The notes beneath the pieces are model-generated. The model made no database searches. It was given only the letters and a program-made list of their open reading frames with translations, and was not told the origin of the DNA. A stretch of 64,000 nt of DNA, from the NCBI RefSeq assembly GCF_009192745.1, contig NZ_VTFV01000004.1, positions 248,001 to 312,000 on the forward strand. Reading direction: 5' to 3'. A program made the position numbers and the translations under genes. The DNA is from Arthrobacter citreus (GTDB lineage Bacteria > Actinomycetota > Actinomycetes > Actinomycetales > Micrococcaceae). Positions 24,062-32,457 of this stretch are shown here, piece after piece; position 1 is the first letter of the stretch, and every line of letters begins with the position of its first letter.

Positions 24062-25717
24062 CTAGCGCAGGGCCTCGTGTCCGCGGTACTCAGGCGCAGC
24101 GGGCAGCGCGCGTGCGGAGAAGAGTCCGTCACCGCCGCGGATGTCCGCATCGGTCTGGGCGAAGGTCAGCACTGAGTGGGCAACTGCGTCGGACATCTCG
24201 TGGAAAAGCTTCCGGTCGATGTTGGACAGGTCGTCGCATTCACTGTGGTAGCAGGGATCGTAGGAAACCCCGGCAGTGCCCCCGAAGAGAGCTGCTTCCT
24301 CTTCGGTCTTGACGCCCTCGGCGCCGGTGAACAGGCCGCCGGCCGGAATGCCGTTGTTGATGAACGCCTGGTAATCCGAGCGTCCGCTGAACTCGCTGGG
24401 GGCAGAAGCCTGTCCCTGCGAGGCGAAGTAGTCCTCAAAGACTTCCTCGATGACGTCTGAACCGGTGGGACCCGTCAGCCCGAAGGCATCGCCGTCGCCG
24501 TCGTAGACGAACCGGCCGCCGTTAATCGAACCGACCATGTCGAAGTTCAGGTTCAGCATGGTGTTCGCCAGTTCAGCCTCGCTGAGCTGCTCCACGTAGT
24601 GGGTTGATCCCAGCAGGCCGTCTTCCTCAGCTCCCCAGAAGGCGAACCGAACCTGGTTCTCGAGCTTGAACTTCCCGGTCTTGCCGAGCTGAATCGCGGT
24701 TTCCAGAATGGCGGCGGAACCGCTGCCGTTGTCATTGATGCCTGCACCCTCCTGCACTGAATCAAGGTGCGCGCCCACGACTACCTGCCGCGTGGGATCT
24801 CCCTTGGGGGTGTCCGCAATGACGTTGAACGTTTCGGTTTCCTGGACGTTGGAGTCGACGACGACGCGCACCGTCGCTCCCTCGGTGCCGGCCAGCGTCT
24901 CGCCTAGGGCGTAGGTGGTGCCGACGGCGGGAATCGCCGACGTGACGCCACCCAGCGTCCCGTTGACCAGACCGGTGCGGTCCTCTGTGGGAATCACTCC
25001 CTGGTTGAAGACGATCGCAGCTGAGGCGCCGGCTGCCGCCGCATTGGCGACCTTGTCCGCGAAGGGACAGGTCCCTCGCTGCATGAGCGCGATGTTCCCT
25101 GCAGTGAAGTCCGCGAAGTCCTCCGGTTCGCAGCCGGAGGTGTTGGCGCGGTCTCCGGTCAGGTTGATATCGACGGCGGTGACCTCCGCCGTGACGTCGC
25201 CGGGGCCGGAGTAGCTCATGGTCGTAAAGTCGGTTCCAGCCACGTATTCGGTGGCATTCGGGGAGACCTGTTCGAGGAGCTCCCCGTTGAGGATGAACTG
25301 CTCGTAGGTGAAGGCCTGGCGGAACGGCTCATAACCGGCCTTGCGCAGCTGCTTCTCCACATACTGGGCGGTTGCCTCGTACCCCGTGGTTCCTGCGGCA
25401 CGGTTGCCGTCGTTGGCATCCGCTGCGGCCTGGAACGCCTCGAGATGGCCCATCAGCCCGTTAAGAGTGACTTTGTCCCGCAGCTTGTCGGAGTCGCTCT
25501 TGCCGGGCTTCCCGGGTCCGTGCCCCGGTTTCCCGGGCTTATCCGGCTTGCCGTTGCCGTGACCGGGCTGGTTCTTGCCCGGTCCCTGGTGGGAGCCCGG
25601 GCCGCCCTTCCCTCCGGAGTTGACCTCGGCGGAGAAGGCAGCCGGTGCACCGGCTGAAAGGGCGAGGACGACGGTCGCTGCCAGGGCAGCCCCGCGCATG
25701 GATTTACTAAGTTTCAT
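24062..25717 (-). CDS. Secreted M28 aminopeptidase with PA domain
   Basis: 551 residues: Sec signal peptide (MKLSKSMRGAALAATVVLAL, cut near AFSAE), a low-complexity Gly/Lys/Pro spacer at about 30-75, a protease-associated insert (NIALMQRGTCPFADKVANAA) and an M28 zinc peptidase domain. Zinc ligands and catalytic residues are visible: VVGAHLDS, NDNGSG, AFWGAEEDGLLGS, NFDMVGS and the final His in DPCYHSECD. It resembles Streptomyces griseus-type aminopeptidase/aminopeptidase Y. I moved the start inward to the ATG that yields the signal peptide. Role: extracellular removal of N-terminal hydrophobic residues. Confidence 0.92.
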   Translation of the reverse strand: MKLSKSMRGAALAATVVLALSAGAPAAFSAEVNSGGKGGPGSHQGPGKNQPGHGNGKPDKPGKPGHGPGKPGKSDSDKLRDKVTLNGLMGHLEAFQAAADANDGNRAAGTTGYEATAQYVEKQLRKAGYEPFRQAFTYEQFILNGELLEQVSPNATEYVAGTDFTTMSYSGPGDVTAEVTAVDINLTGDRANTSGCEPEDFADFTAGNIALMQRGTCPFADKVANAAAAGASAAIVFNQGVIPTEDRTGLVNGTLGGVTSAIPAVGTTYALGETLAGTEGATVRVVVDSNVQETETFNVIADTPKGDPTRQVVVGAHLDSVQEGAGINDNGSGSAAILETAIQLGKTGKFKLENQVRFAFWGAEEDGLLGSTHYVEQLSEAELANTMLNLNFDMVGSINGGRFVYDGDGDAFGLTGPTGSDVIEEVFEDYFASQGQASAPSEFSGRSDYQAFINNGIPAGGLFTGAEGVKTEEEAALFGGTAGVSYDPCYHSECDDLSNIDRKLFHEMSDAVAHSVLTFAQTDADIRGGDGLFSARALPAAPEYRGHEALR

Positions 25718-25996
25718 CGTTCCCCTAAGAGTGCGAGTGAATGAACTGGCCGGATGCGCGCCGCCCCCGAGGCACAAGCCGTGCCGCGATGCTATGCCAG
25801 TGTTTCGGGCTCCTAACAGGGCGCAGGGGAACTGCGGCCGAATATCCCCCGGCACTCTTCTCAAGTTGGGCCGATTCGGCTAAGTTTCCGCCCGTCGGAG
25901 CGTGCCGGCTGTAGCTTTTCACCGTCCCGACTGCCACGCTGAAAAGGCACCGGCATCATTGCATCTGCCTGACACAGCGCATCGGAGGCCTGCCCC

Positions 25997-26692
25997 ATGG
26001 GACGCAAACCGGGACTCAAATCCAGCCGTGGAACCCTGTACCTGGTCACCGCCCTGACCGCCCTGTCGCTCCTCTTTACGGCCTGCGCCAACGCCGGAAA
26101 CCAGGAGGACACCGCGGACAACGCCACGTCGTCGGCGGCGGCCTCCACCCTGAGCAGTGACTGTGAAACCGGGCCGGAGGCGACGTCGTCGTCCTGCCAG
26201 GCCGCCGGACCGGGCCGGACCGTAGCCGCTGACCGGTGCCCGGACACCTCCCCCACACCGCTGGAGGGCGGCGTCATCGAGGGCGCGTTCGGCCCCTGGT
26301 GCGAGAACGCCATCGCAACGTCCTACCCCGCCACCGACGCGCAGTCCCTCATCCCCGAAGGGGCCGAAACGGAGCTGAGGATCACTGAGACGGACATGGA
26401 CACCACCCTCGAGATGCAGGTCCAGGGCTTTCCGGCCACTGCCACCTACACGGCGGTGCTCCACGAGGGCCCGTGCGCCGAGAGCCCAGGAGACATCGGG
26501 CCGGAGTACATCCATGAGGGCAGCGGAGACAACCCGAACGCCAATGTGGTGCTGGACTTCACCACTGAGCCGGGCGGCTCAGCCACGGCCACAGCAACAG
26601 TTCCCTTTGTGGTGCCGGATAACGCGTCCGGCGACTCGGTAGTCCTGCAGGACACGGGGATGCAGGTAGTAGGGTGCGTGCGAATCCCCTGA
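25997..26692 (+). CDS. Lipoprotein with degenerate Cu/Zn-SOD-like domain
   Basis: 231 residues. Lipobox LLFTAC near residue 34, a Ser/Thr/Asp-rich low-complexity region with two paired Cys (about 40-85), then a beta-rich domain from about 130. YTAVLHEGPC, GPEYIHEG, VVLDFTTEPGGSATATATVPF and SVVLQDTG align by eye with the actinobacterial SodC pattern (HVHxGPC, GPHYQH, VWLDFT, SVVIH). Several copper/zinc His positions are replaced, so dismutase activity looks unlikely. It is divergent from the M28 peptidase with 279 bp between them. It could also be a CHRD-like or unrelated beta-sandwich lipoprotein. Confidence 0.6.
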   Translation: MGRKPGLKSSRGTLYLVTALTALSLLFTACANAGNQEDTADNATSSAAASTLSSDCETGPEATSSSCQAAGPGRTVAADRCPDTSPTPLEGGVIEGAFGPWCENAIATSYPATDAQSLIPEGAETELRITETDMDTTLEMQVQGFPATATYTAVLHEGPCAESPGDIGPEYIHEGSGDNPNANVVLDFTTEPGGSATATATVPFVVPDNASGDSVVLQDTGMQVVGCVRIP

Positions 26693-26806
26693 TGGCGAAG
26701 GGCTCAGCCTGCTTTGGGGACTGCACAGGTTCACCGACTAGGATGTTTGGCGGGTCCGGTACCAAAATACGCGGACCTGCCGCACATTCCCCTACCGGAG
26801 GACCCC

Positions 26807-27304
26807 ATGGCCCTGTCTGCTTCCACCACCCTGCCCTACGACGCCGCGACGCTGACCAAGACCTTCACCGATGAAGGATTCGTGCGCAGCATCAGCGAGC
26901 ACGTTGGCGGCTCGCTGGTTTCCCTGACGGTCGACGGCGATACCTCCGGTCCCTTCACCCTCACCGCCGTGCGCCAGCTGCCCACCGACAGGCTCCCGGA
27001 GATGGCGAAGAAGCTCGTGGGATCATCCCTGACAGTGACCCAGAAGGAAGCGTGGGATGCCCCGGCAGCAGACGGTTCCCGGAGCGCTTCCGTAGACCTT
27101 TCCGTGGGCGGCGTGCCGCTGAAGGTCAGCGCCGTGCAGCGCCTGGTTGTACTGGCCGAAGGCACCCGCGTAGACGTAGAGGGATCCGTCAGCTCCTCCA
27201 TTCCCTTCCTCGGGGACAAGATTGCCAAGGCTGCCGAGCCCATGATTGGCAAGGCGCTGACTATCCAGGCTGCCCAGGCCGGCAAGTGGATCGAAAACAA
27301 CTAG
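26807..27304 (+). CDS. DUF2505 family protein
   Basis: 165 residues matching the actinobacterial DUF2505/START-like pattern: a short N-terminal helix (YDAATLTKTFTDEGF), a curved beta-sheet with repeated odd/even strands, and a C-terminal amphipathic helix region (KIAKAAEPMIGKALTIQAAQAGKWI). No catalytic motif; such folds bind hydrophobic ligands. Start chosen at the ATG behind GGAGG. The next gene follows 28 bp later on the same strand. Confidence 0.8.
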   Translation: MALSASTTLPYDAATLTKTFTDEGFVRSISEHVGGSLVSLTVDGDTSGPFTLTAVRQLPTDRLPEMAKKLVGSSLTVTQKEAWDAPAADGSRSASVDLSVGGVPLKVSAVQRLVVLAEGTRVDVEGSVSSSIPFLGDKIAKAAEPMIGKALTIQAAQAGKWIENN

Positions 27305-27332
27305 CCCGCCCCGCCTAGCCAGGAGTACTTCT

Positions 27333-27554
27333 TTGGAGCTTTCCACCCCCCTCGCCCTCGTTCTGCTCATCGCCGGCCTCTGGTCGCTCATGGTCTGGCC
27401 CGTGTTCCTCAAGCGCGTCCTGAAGGACCCGCAGGCGCGTGATGCCAACGGCGCTCCCACCCGGTTCATGACCACCAACCTCATGATGATCAGCACCGCG
27501 ATCATTTTCGCGCTGGCCACGGCCGTGATCGGAGTACGGGGCCTCGTCGGCTAA
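27333..27554 (+). CDS. SCO4848-family small membrane protein
   Basis: 73 residues, two membrane helices (about 7-26 and 49-70) with a conserved WSLMVWPVFLKRVLKDPQA junction and a polar DANGAPTRFMTTN loop. It matches the SCO4848 family of actinobacterial membrane proteins. TTG start with AGGAG eight bases upstream. Function unknown. Confidence 0.8.
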   Translation: MELSTPLALVLLIAGLWSLMVWPVFLKRVLKDPQARDANGAPTRFMTTNLMMISTAIIFALATAVIGVRGLVG

Positions 27555-27619
27555 CCGTTTGGTGCTGTGTCCCTGTTCCCGGGCTGCAGCATCGGTACAG
27601 CCGCAGCAGTAAAGTAGGG

Positions 27620-27674
27620 AAAGGTGAGCCGGGAAGTCTGGTCGGCAATAACTCAGCCGCACCCGCTTACCTTT
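27620..27674 (+). promoter_or_regulatory. Candidate structured leader RNA of nhaA
   Basis: The outer stem AAAGGTGAGC (27620-27629) pairs with GCTTACCTTT (27665-27674). Inside it, CGGC at 27643-27646 can pair either with GCCG at 27628-27631 or with GCCG at 27656-27659, two exclusive folds. The ribosome site (AGGAG) lies immediately after the outer stem. I do not recognise a catalogued riboswitch here. Confidence 0.4.
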
Positions 27675-27690
27675 TAGGAGCCGAGCCTCT

Positions 27691-29067
27691 ATGGCCTCAA
27701 ACGAGCCCACCCGCCAGCCTTCCGGGGCAACACCGGTCTTTTTCGGACGGAACAGCTACCGGGAGCACCTGCGCATCGGGGAAATCCTGCGCAAGGAAAC
27801 CGTGGGCGGCGTTCTGCTGCTCATCGCCACCGTAGCCGCCCTCATCTGGGCCAACTCGCCGGCGTCGGAAAGCTACTTTGCGCTCCGGGACTTCACCTTC
27901 GGCTATGAACCCTGGCACCTTGACCTGAGCGTCGGAGCCTGGGCGGCCGACGGGCTGCTGGCGATCTTCTTCTTCCTGGTGGGCCTGGAACTCAAGAAGG
28001 AATTCGTTGCCGGGGACCTCCGGCAGATCAGCAAGGCAATCGTGCCCGTGGCTGCCGCCTTTGGCGGGGTCATCGTTCCTGCGCTGATCTACGTGGGCGT
28101 GAACATGCTCTCCGGCTCGGACGGCCTGCGCGGCTGGGCGATCCCGACAGCCACGGACATTGCTTTCGCGCTGGCAGTCCTGGCAGTCATCAGCTCCCAC
28201 CTCCCGACGGCGCTGCGGATCTTCCTGCTGACCCTCGCCGTCGTTGATGACCTGATTGCCATCACGATCATTGCGCTCTTCTATTCGGAAGACGTGAACC
28301 TGGCGATGCTGGGCCTCATGCTGATTCCGCTGGCGGCATTCGCCCTGCTGGTGCAGCGCGAACCGAAGTTCTTCGGTGCCCGCCGCTGGCCGTTCTGGGT
28401 GATCCTCGCCCCGCTGGCCGTTGCCGTCTGGATCCTGATGCATGCCTCCGGCGTGCACGCCACGGTGGCCGGCGTGCTGCTTGGCTTCACCGTTCCGGTG
28501 CTGCGCCGCACTGCTGAAGGCAAGCCCATCCCGCCGAACGAAAACAAGCCCGGTCTGGCGGAAATCTTCGAGCACCGCTTCCGTCCCATCTCCACCGGCC
28601 TCGCTGTTCCTGTGTTCGCGTTTTTCTCCGCCGGCGTCGCGATTGGCGGGTTTGAAGGCCTCAGCCGGGCGTTGATGGATCCGGTGGCTGTAGGCATCGT
28701 GGCTGCCTTGGTGCTTGGCAAGCCGATCGGCGTGCTGCTGACCACGTGGGTGCTGACCTTCTTCACCAAGGCGACCCTGGACACGTCCGTGAAGTGGGTA
28801 GACCTGACCGGCATCGGCATCCTCGCCGGTATTGGCTTCACCGTGTCCCTGCTGGTCAACGACCTCAGCTTCGGTCTGGGCTCTGCCCACCATGAGGATG
28901 CCAAGATCGCAATTCTTACTGCGTCCGTGCTTGCTGCCGTGCTGGCGTCCATCCTGCTGAGCGTCCGCAACCGCCGCTATGCCGTGCTGGAGAAGGCCGA
29001 GCGCCTGGACGCAGACAACGACGGCATCCCCGACGTGTTCCAGGACGGCAGCGGGCAGGAACGCTAG
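27691..29067 (+). CDS. nhaA: Na+/H+ antiporter NhaA
   Basis: 458-residue NhaA antiporter with about 12 membrane helices. The ion-binding pair is visible in helix V as [11 protein letters not shown], and other landmarks are [32 protein letters not shown] and [15 protein letters not shown]. It extrudes Na+ in exchange for protons. The C-terminal tail ([21 protein letters not shown]) is hydrophilic and contains an EF-hand-like acidic loop DADNDGIPD, seen in some actinobacterial transporters. It is preceded by a potentially structured 5' leader. Confidence 0.96.
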   Translation: MASNEPTRQPSGATPVFFGRNSYREHLRIGEILRKETVGGVLLLIATVAALIWANSPASESYFALRDFTFGYEPWHLDLSVGAWAADGLLAIFFFLVGLELKKEFVAGDLRQISKAIVPVAAAFGGVIVPALIYVGVNMLSGSDGLRGWAIPTATDIAFALAVLAVISSHLPTALRIFLLTLAVVDDLIAITIIALFYSEDVNLAMLGLMLIPLAAFALLVQREPKFFGARRWPFWVILAPLAVAVWILMHASGVHATVAGVLLGFTVPVLRRTAEGKPIPPNENKPGLAEIFEHRFRPISTGLAVPVFAFFSAGVAIGGFEGLSRALMDPVAVGIVAALVLGKPIGVLLTTWVLTFFTKATLDTSVKWVDLTGIGILAGIGFTVSLLVNDLSFGLGSAHHEDAKIAILTASVLAAVLASILLSVRNRRYAVLEKAERLDADNDGIPDVFQDGSGQER

Positions 29068-29076
29068 CCGGTTCCC

Positions 29077-29116
29077 GCCGGCCGCATCGTTCCCTGGCTG
29101 CGGCGGCCGGTCAGCC
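29077..29116. terminator. Hairpin between nhaA and the convergent SipW operon
   Basis: GC-rich inverted segments (GCCGGCCGC and GCGGCGGCCGG) fill the 43-bp gap between two convergent stops. They could work as a bidirectional terminator; no clear T-tract. Confidence 0.4.
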
Positions 29117-30139
29117 CCGCAGCTCGTTCCCGGTAGCCCAGCACTCGTGGCTGTTCGCCCCAAGCTGGTAGGTCAGGTACACCGGGTCACCGGCCGTGGT
29201 TCCGTTCATGGGCTGCACCCGAACTGAGTACTGGGAGAAGTGCTGGGTTGATCCGCCGGGCTGGGCCAGGCTCGTCCTGAACCGCGCCTGCACCCCGGGC
29301 TGGGTGGCTTGGGCGCCGTAGCGCCCGTTGGCGGACTTGATCGTCACGTCATAGCTGGATGCACCGGAGGAAGCTGCCCAGTTGAGCACGAGTTCGGCAT
29401 AGCCGTCCCTGCCCCGCACGAGTTCCGGCAGTGTGCAGGCCAGAGGATTGATCTTGCCCAGGGGCGCAGCGTTCGGTGCCGCCGCGGCATGCGGATCCGC
29501 CCAGTAGCAGTTGGTCACGTTGTAGTGCTCGTACTTGTACGTCCAGTAGAGCGGGTCGCCTGCCACGGAGCCGTTCATGGGCATGACCCGCACCCGGTAG
29601 TCCGTGTAGTACGGCGTCGGGTTCGAAACCGGCTTGCCGTACTGGTCCACGGCCGAGCGGTCGAAACGGAAGGTGGCGGCGGCCGCCGGAACAGTCTGTG
29701 ACTGGGCGTAGGCATAGGCCGGGTTCGTTGACGTCACGGAAATGACGTAGTGCGTTACCGGTCCGGAACCGGTCCAGGTAAAGGTTGTATCCGTGAGCTG
29801 GGTGCCCGTAGCAGCGGTGCATGTCCCCGGGGCAGGTTTTCCGGGACGCGCGGCGAACACAGGATCCGCCTGGTTCACGATCGTTCCGGGCGGAACCGAC
29901 GGCTGTGTGGGAACGGGCGTGGGCTGCGGCGCAGGGACCGTCGGCACGGGCTTTCCGGCAGTCACCGTCATCACGGCGGTGCCCTGCTGGCTCCAAAGCG
30001 CCCAGGCAGCGGGTACCCCCAGTCCCAGGACGACCGTCACGGCGAAGGCTGCGGCGGCGATCCGGGAACCCGGAAGTTCCCGAAACCGCTGAAAGGCGTT
30101 CTTCTTCCGTGGCTGACCCACCTGCTCGTTCTCCTTCAT
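29111..30139 (-). CDS. Exported protein with SipW-type signal
   Basis: 342 residues, last gene of the SipW operon. A polar N-terminus (MKENEQVGQPRKKNAF) precedes one hydrophobic helix ending in AAWALWSQQGTAVMTVTAG, which looks like the signals cleaved by SipW-type peptidases. A Pro-rich linker (PTVPAPQPTPVPTQP) leads to two similar domains with shared wording: a first copy with YRVRVMPMNGSVAGDPLYWTY and a second with YSVRVQPMNGTTAGDPVYLTY, so the protein contains a tandem beta-sandwich-like repeat. It overlaps the preceding gene by four bases. It is probably displayed on the cell surface; the family is unrecognised. Confidence 0.78.
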   Translation of the reverse strand: MKENEQVGQPRKKNAFQRFRELPGSRIAAAAFAVTVVLGLGVPAAWALWSQQGTAVMTVTAGKPVPTVPAPQPTPVPTQPSVPPGTIVNQADPVFAARPGKPAPGTCTAATGTQLTDTTFTWTGSGPVTHYVISVTSTNPAYAYAQSQTVPAAAATFRFDRSAVDQYGKPVSNPTPYYTDYRVRVMPMNGSVAGDPLYWTYKYEHYNVTNCYWADPHAAAAPNAAPLGKINPLACTLPELVRGRDGYAELVLNWAASSGASSYDVTIKSANGRYGAQATQPGVQARFRTSLAQPGGSTQHFSQYSVRVQPMNGTTAGDPVYLTYQLGANSHECWATGNELRG

Positions 30140-31050
30140 TGCGTCCTTCGGGTTATGCGTATCCGGCCCGCTGCGGCGGCGAAGAAGCCGGCAGCCAGCA
30201 GCACCATCAACGTACCCTGCCAGGTGCGGATGATTGGTTCCACGGTGCTTTGGATGAACGACGCCGGTGCGATCCGCGGGGGAAGATCAAGGGTGCCGGT
30301 TGCCTTGGCGAAACCGGCCGGCGGGCTGATTGTTTCCCCGGACACCGGTACGGTATTCAGCGGTGCTGCCACCGGTCCCCCGGTCCCCGGGACGGTAACC
30401 ACGGCTGCCGCTCCGGGGCTGTCCTGCAGGGCGTTTCCGGGTCCCCGGGTGCCGCCCGCATCCTGCCCGCCGGGGACCGGAGTCTGGTTGTCCGGAGCAT
30501 CAGCAGCCTGGCAGGCGGAGCGGCCGCCCGCTGCGTCCAGCAGCAGAAGGACGTCAAACGCCCCTTGCTGGTCCATGGCGGAGTTGGGTGTTTCCGGGAC
30601 CAGGCCCGTGCTGAGGTCCACCCGGCGGACTGCGCCCGCTTCGAGAAGCACGGGCGTTCCGAGGTCATTGCAGGCGGCGCTCCCGGGCAGGGCAGCGGAT
30701 TCAGCGCCTGCACCAATCCGGGAACGGAATTCGAGGTAACCGGCAAGCTCAGGACCTATTCCGCGCCCGGCCACTGCCAGTGACAGATATGCCGGCTCAG
30801 CTGAGTTGTTGCGGACCCAGAGGGCCGCTGGCTGCGAGCTGCCGGGAACCAGGTGCAGGCCGGCCGGGAAGATGGGCTGGCGGGCGGAGCCGGAGAAGCT
30901 GGACCCCTCGTGGCTGATCTGGAGGTAGTCAGCGTCTGCGTATGCTGCGGGGGCTGCTGCCAGGGACATGGCGGCAAAGGCCCCGGCGCCCAGCAGCGCC
31001 GCGCCGGCCCTGGCACCGCGGGGCGCGAAGGACCGGCGGAGAGGATTCAT
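30136..31050 (-). CDS. Exported membrane-anchored protein in SipW operon
   Basis: 304 residues. Classical Sec signal peptide (basic start, hydrophobic GALLGAGAFAAMSLAAAPAA, cut near YADAD), a beta-rich ectodomain of about 150 residues with NNSAEPAYLSLAV, a Gly/Pro-rich spacer and a C-terminal membrane helix (about 275-294) followed by RIRITRRTQ. This is the layout of a wall- or membrane-anchored surface protein without an LPXTG motif. Start shares one base with the signal peptidase stop (TGATG). It may serve as the anchor for the operon's exported products; that is inference. Confidence 0.78.
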   Translation of the reverse strand: MNPLRRSFAPRGARAGAALLGAGAFAAMSLAAAPAAYADADYLQISHEGSSFSGSARQPIFPAGLHLVPGSSQPAALWVRNNSAEPAYLSLAVAGRGIGPELAGYLEFRSRIGAGAESAALPGSAACNDLGTPVLLEAGAVRRVDLSTGLVPETPNSAMDQQGAFDVLLLLDAAGGRSACQAADAPDNQTPVPGGQDAGGTRGPGNALQDSPGAAAVVTVPGTGGPVAAPLNTVPVSGETISPPAGFAKATGTLDLPPRIAPASFIQSTVEPIIRTWQGTLMVLLAAGFFAAAAGRIRITRRTQ

Positions 31051-31799
31051 CAGACTGCCACGCTCTTGGGAGCATGTGCTGAGTGGAAGCCTGAAACGGC
31101 GTGGTCGCAGTGGTCGCAGTCGTGCAGGATCGGGTCGTCGCTGAAGGCATCCGGCATGGATTCGCCGGCACGGGAGTAGGCTGCGGCGTCGTCCCGGAGG
31201 GGCAGCTCCAGGACCACCGCGTCAACCTCGGGGCCGGGAGACTTCCGCTTGGCTTCCAGTCCGCCGCGGACAAGCAGGATGATCCCGTAGCCAAGCAGGC
31301 CAACAGCCGCCCACTGGGCCATCTCTCCGCGGTCGCTGCTGCCAAGCCCGTTGGCTACAAACCCCACGTACGGCACGGCGTAGGAGAGCTTGCCGCGGAT
31401 CTGGGCTTCCTGGACCGCGCCTTCGTCGGCCAGGTCATTGTTGTCTCCCTGGGTGGTGAACAGCCGCTCGCCGTTCTGGCCCGAGGAAATGCCGATAATC
31501 CGGTGGGTGATGACGGTGGGATCCCCGGACTCGATCTGGTAAGTGATCACGTCACCGGTCTTGAGCTGGTCGGCAGGAGTGGGCTTCACAACCAGGAAAG
31601 TGCCGGGCGCGTAGTTCGGGGCCATGGAACTGGTCAGCACTGTGTAGGTCTGTGAGCCTGTCACCAGCGGAATGATGATCAGCACCAGGGCGGCAAGCGC
31701 GGCACCGCACATGGCCGCCAGGCTGAGGGCTGATCCGGTGAACTTCAGTGCCCGGAGCGCCGGTGAAGGGTTGCTGCGGCCTGTTGACATGGAAGTCAC
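31050..31799 (-). CDS. sipW: SipW-type signal peptidase I
   Basis: 249 residues, ER/SipW-type (Ser-His) signal peptidase: N-terminal membrane helix, catalytic Ser in VLTSSMAPNYAPGTFLVV, and His instead of the usual Lys in PTVITHRIIGI, with GDNND and a C-terminal helix (WAAVGLLGYGIILLV). The cytosolic tail is unusual: HDCDHCDHAVSGFHSAH, a Cys/His-rich stretch that could bind metal. GTG start shares a base with the upstream stop (TAGTG). It sits among genes with SipW-type signals, its likely substrates. Confidence 0.9.
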   Translation of the reverse strand: MTSMSTGRSNPSPALRALKFTGSALSLAAMCGAALAALVLIIIPLVTGSQTYTVLTSSMAPNYAPGTFLVVKPTPADQLKTGDVITYQIESGDPTVITHRIIGISSGQNGERLFTTQGDNNDLADEGAVQEAQIRGKLSYAVPYVGFVANGLGSSDRGEMAQWAAVGLLGYGIILLVRGGLEAKRKSPGPEVDAVVLELPLRDDAAAYSRAGESMPDAFSDDPILHDCDHCDHAVSGFHSAHAPKSVAV

Positions 31800-32365
31800 T
31801 ATCCTTTTTGTTCGACGGTGAGCGGAATCGAAATTGTGGAAGTCTGGCCCTCGGCGTTTGCTGCCGCAGAGAGCGTTACGCGGAAGCAGAGGACGCCTGA
31901 GGCGCTCTTCGGCAGTTCGAGGACCTGCGCTGCAGGACCGGTGAAGAGAGCCGGGTTGGAGCAGGCCGCGAGGTCAGAACCTGCGGCAGCCCGGTGCTCA
32001 ACGGTGAGCAGCGGAGCGAGGCTGCCTCCGATGACCGGCTGGCCGGCGGATGCTGCCAAGGTGAACGTTCCTCCGGCGTCGGTCTGGTTGGTCAGCCTGA
32101 TGCCGGCGTACACGGGCTGGCCTGCGTTCACCGCTCCCAGCGGTGCGGTAGCCAGGGCAACGGTGCCCTGTGTTCCATCAGGCTGGCGCATCATGACGAC
32201 GCCGGTCCCGCCGTCCATCTGCACGTTGAGGGAAGCTGCCTGGAGGCTTCCACCCGCCGCCGGAGCGGCCGCGCTCCAGAGCGCATAGGTTCCCTGGACG
32301 GTGAGCAGTCCCAGCAGCACGGCGCAGAGCACGAGCCCTGACGCCTTCAGCGCTGTCCTTGCCAT
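31799..32365 (-). CDS. SipW-dependent-type exported protein
   Basis: 188 residues starting at MARTALKASG behind a GGAGTGCAGGA region. The signal ends in VQGTYALWSAAAPAAGG, close to the TasA/camelysin-type signal pattern, and the mature beta-rich part carries SLQAASLNVQMDGG, a motif common right after such signals. Two Cys near the C-terminal half (LAACSN and VLCFRV) may form a disulfide. An upstream possible start lies inside a perfect hairpin and is rejected. It probably forms part of an extracellular fibre or surface layer. Confidence 0.78.
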   Translation of the reverse strand: MARTALKASGLVLCAVLLGLLTVQGTYALWSAAAPAAGGSLQAASLNVQMDGGTGVVMMRQPDGTQGTVALATAPLGAVNAGQPVYAGIRLTNQTDAGGTFTLAASAGQPVIGGSLAPLLTVEHRAAAGSDLAACSNPALFTGPAAQVLELPKSASGVLCFRVTLSAAANAEGQTSTISIPLTVEQKG

Positions 32366-32399
32366 GTCCTGCACTCCAATGGTTTTGCTGCCGGGGGGG

Positions 32400-32434
32400 G
32401 TGCCGTGCGCGGCGGTGGACGCCGCGCACGGCAC
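32400..32434 (-). terminator. Intra-operon hairpin after the TasA-like gene
   Basis: Perfect 15-base arms (GTGCCGTGCGCGGCG and complement) with a five-base loop, 24 bases past the first gene's stop and 35 bases before the next start. On the minus strand it is followed by a run of C rather than U. It may lower read-through or stabilise the upstream mRNA. Confidence 0.6.
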
Positions 32435-32457
32435 GAATGAACAGATGGAGGCTTGGG

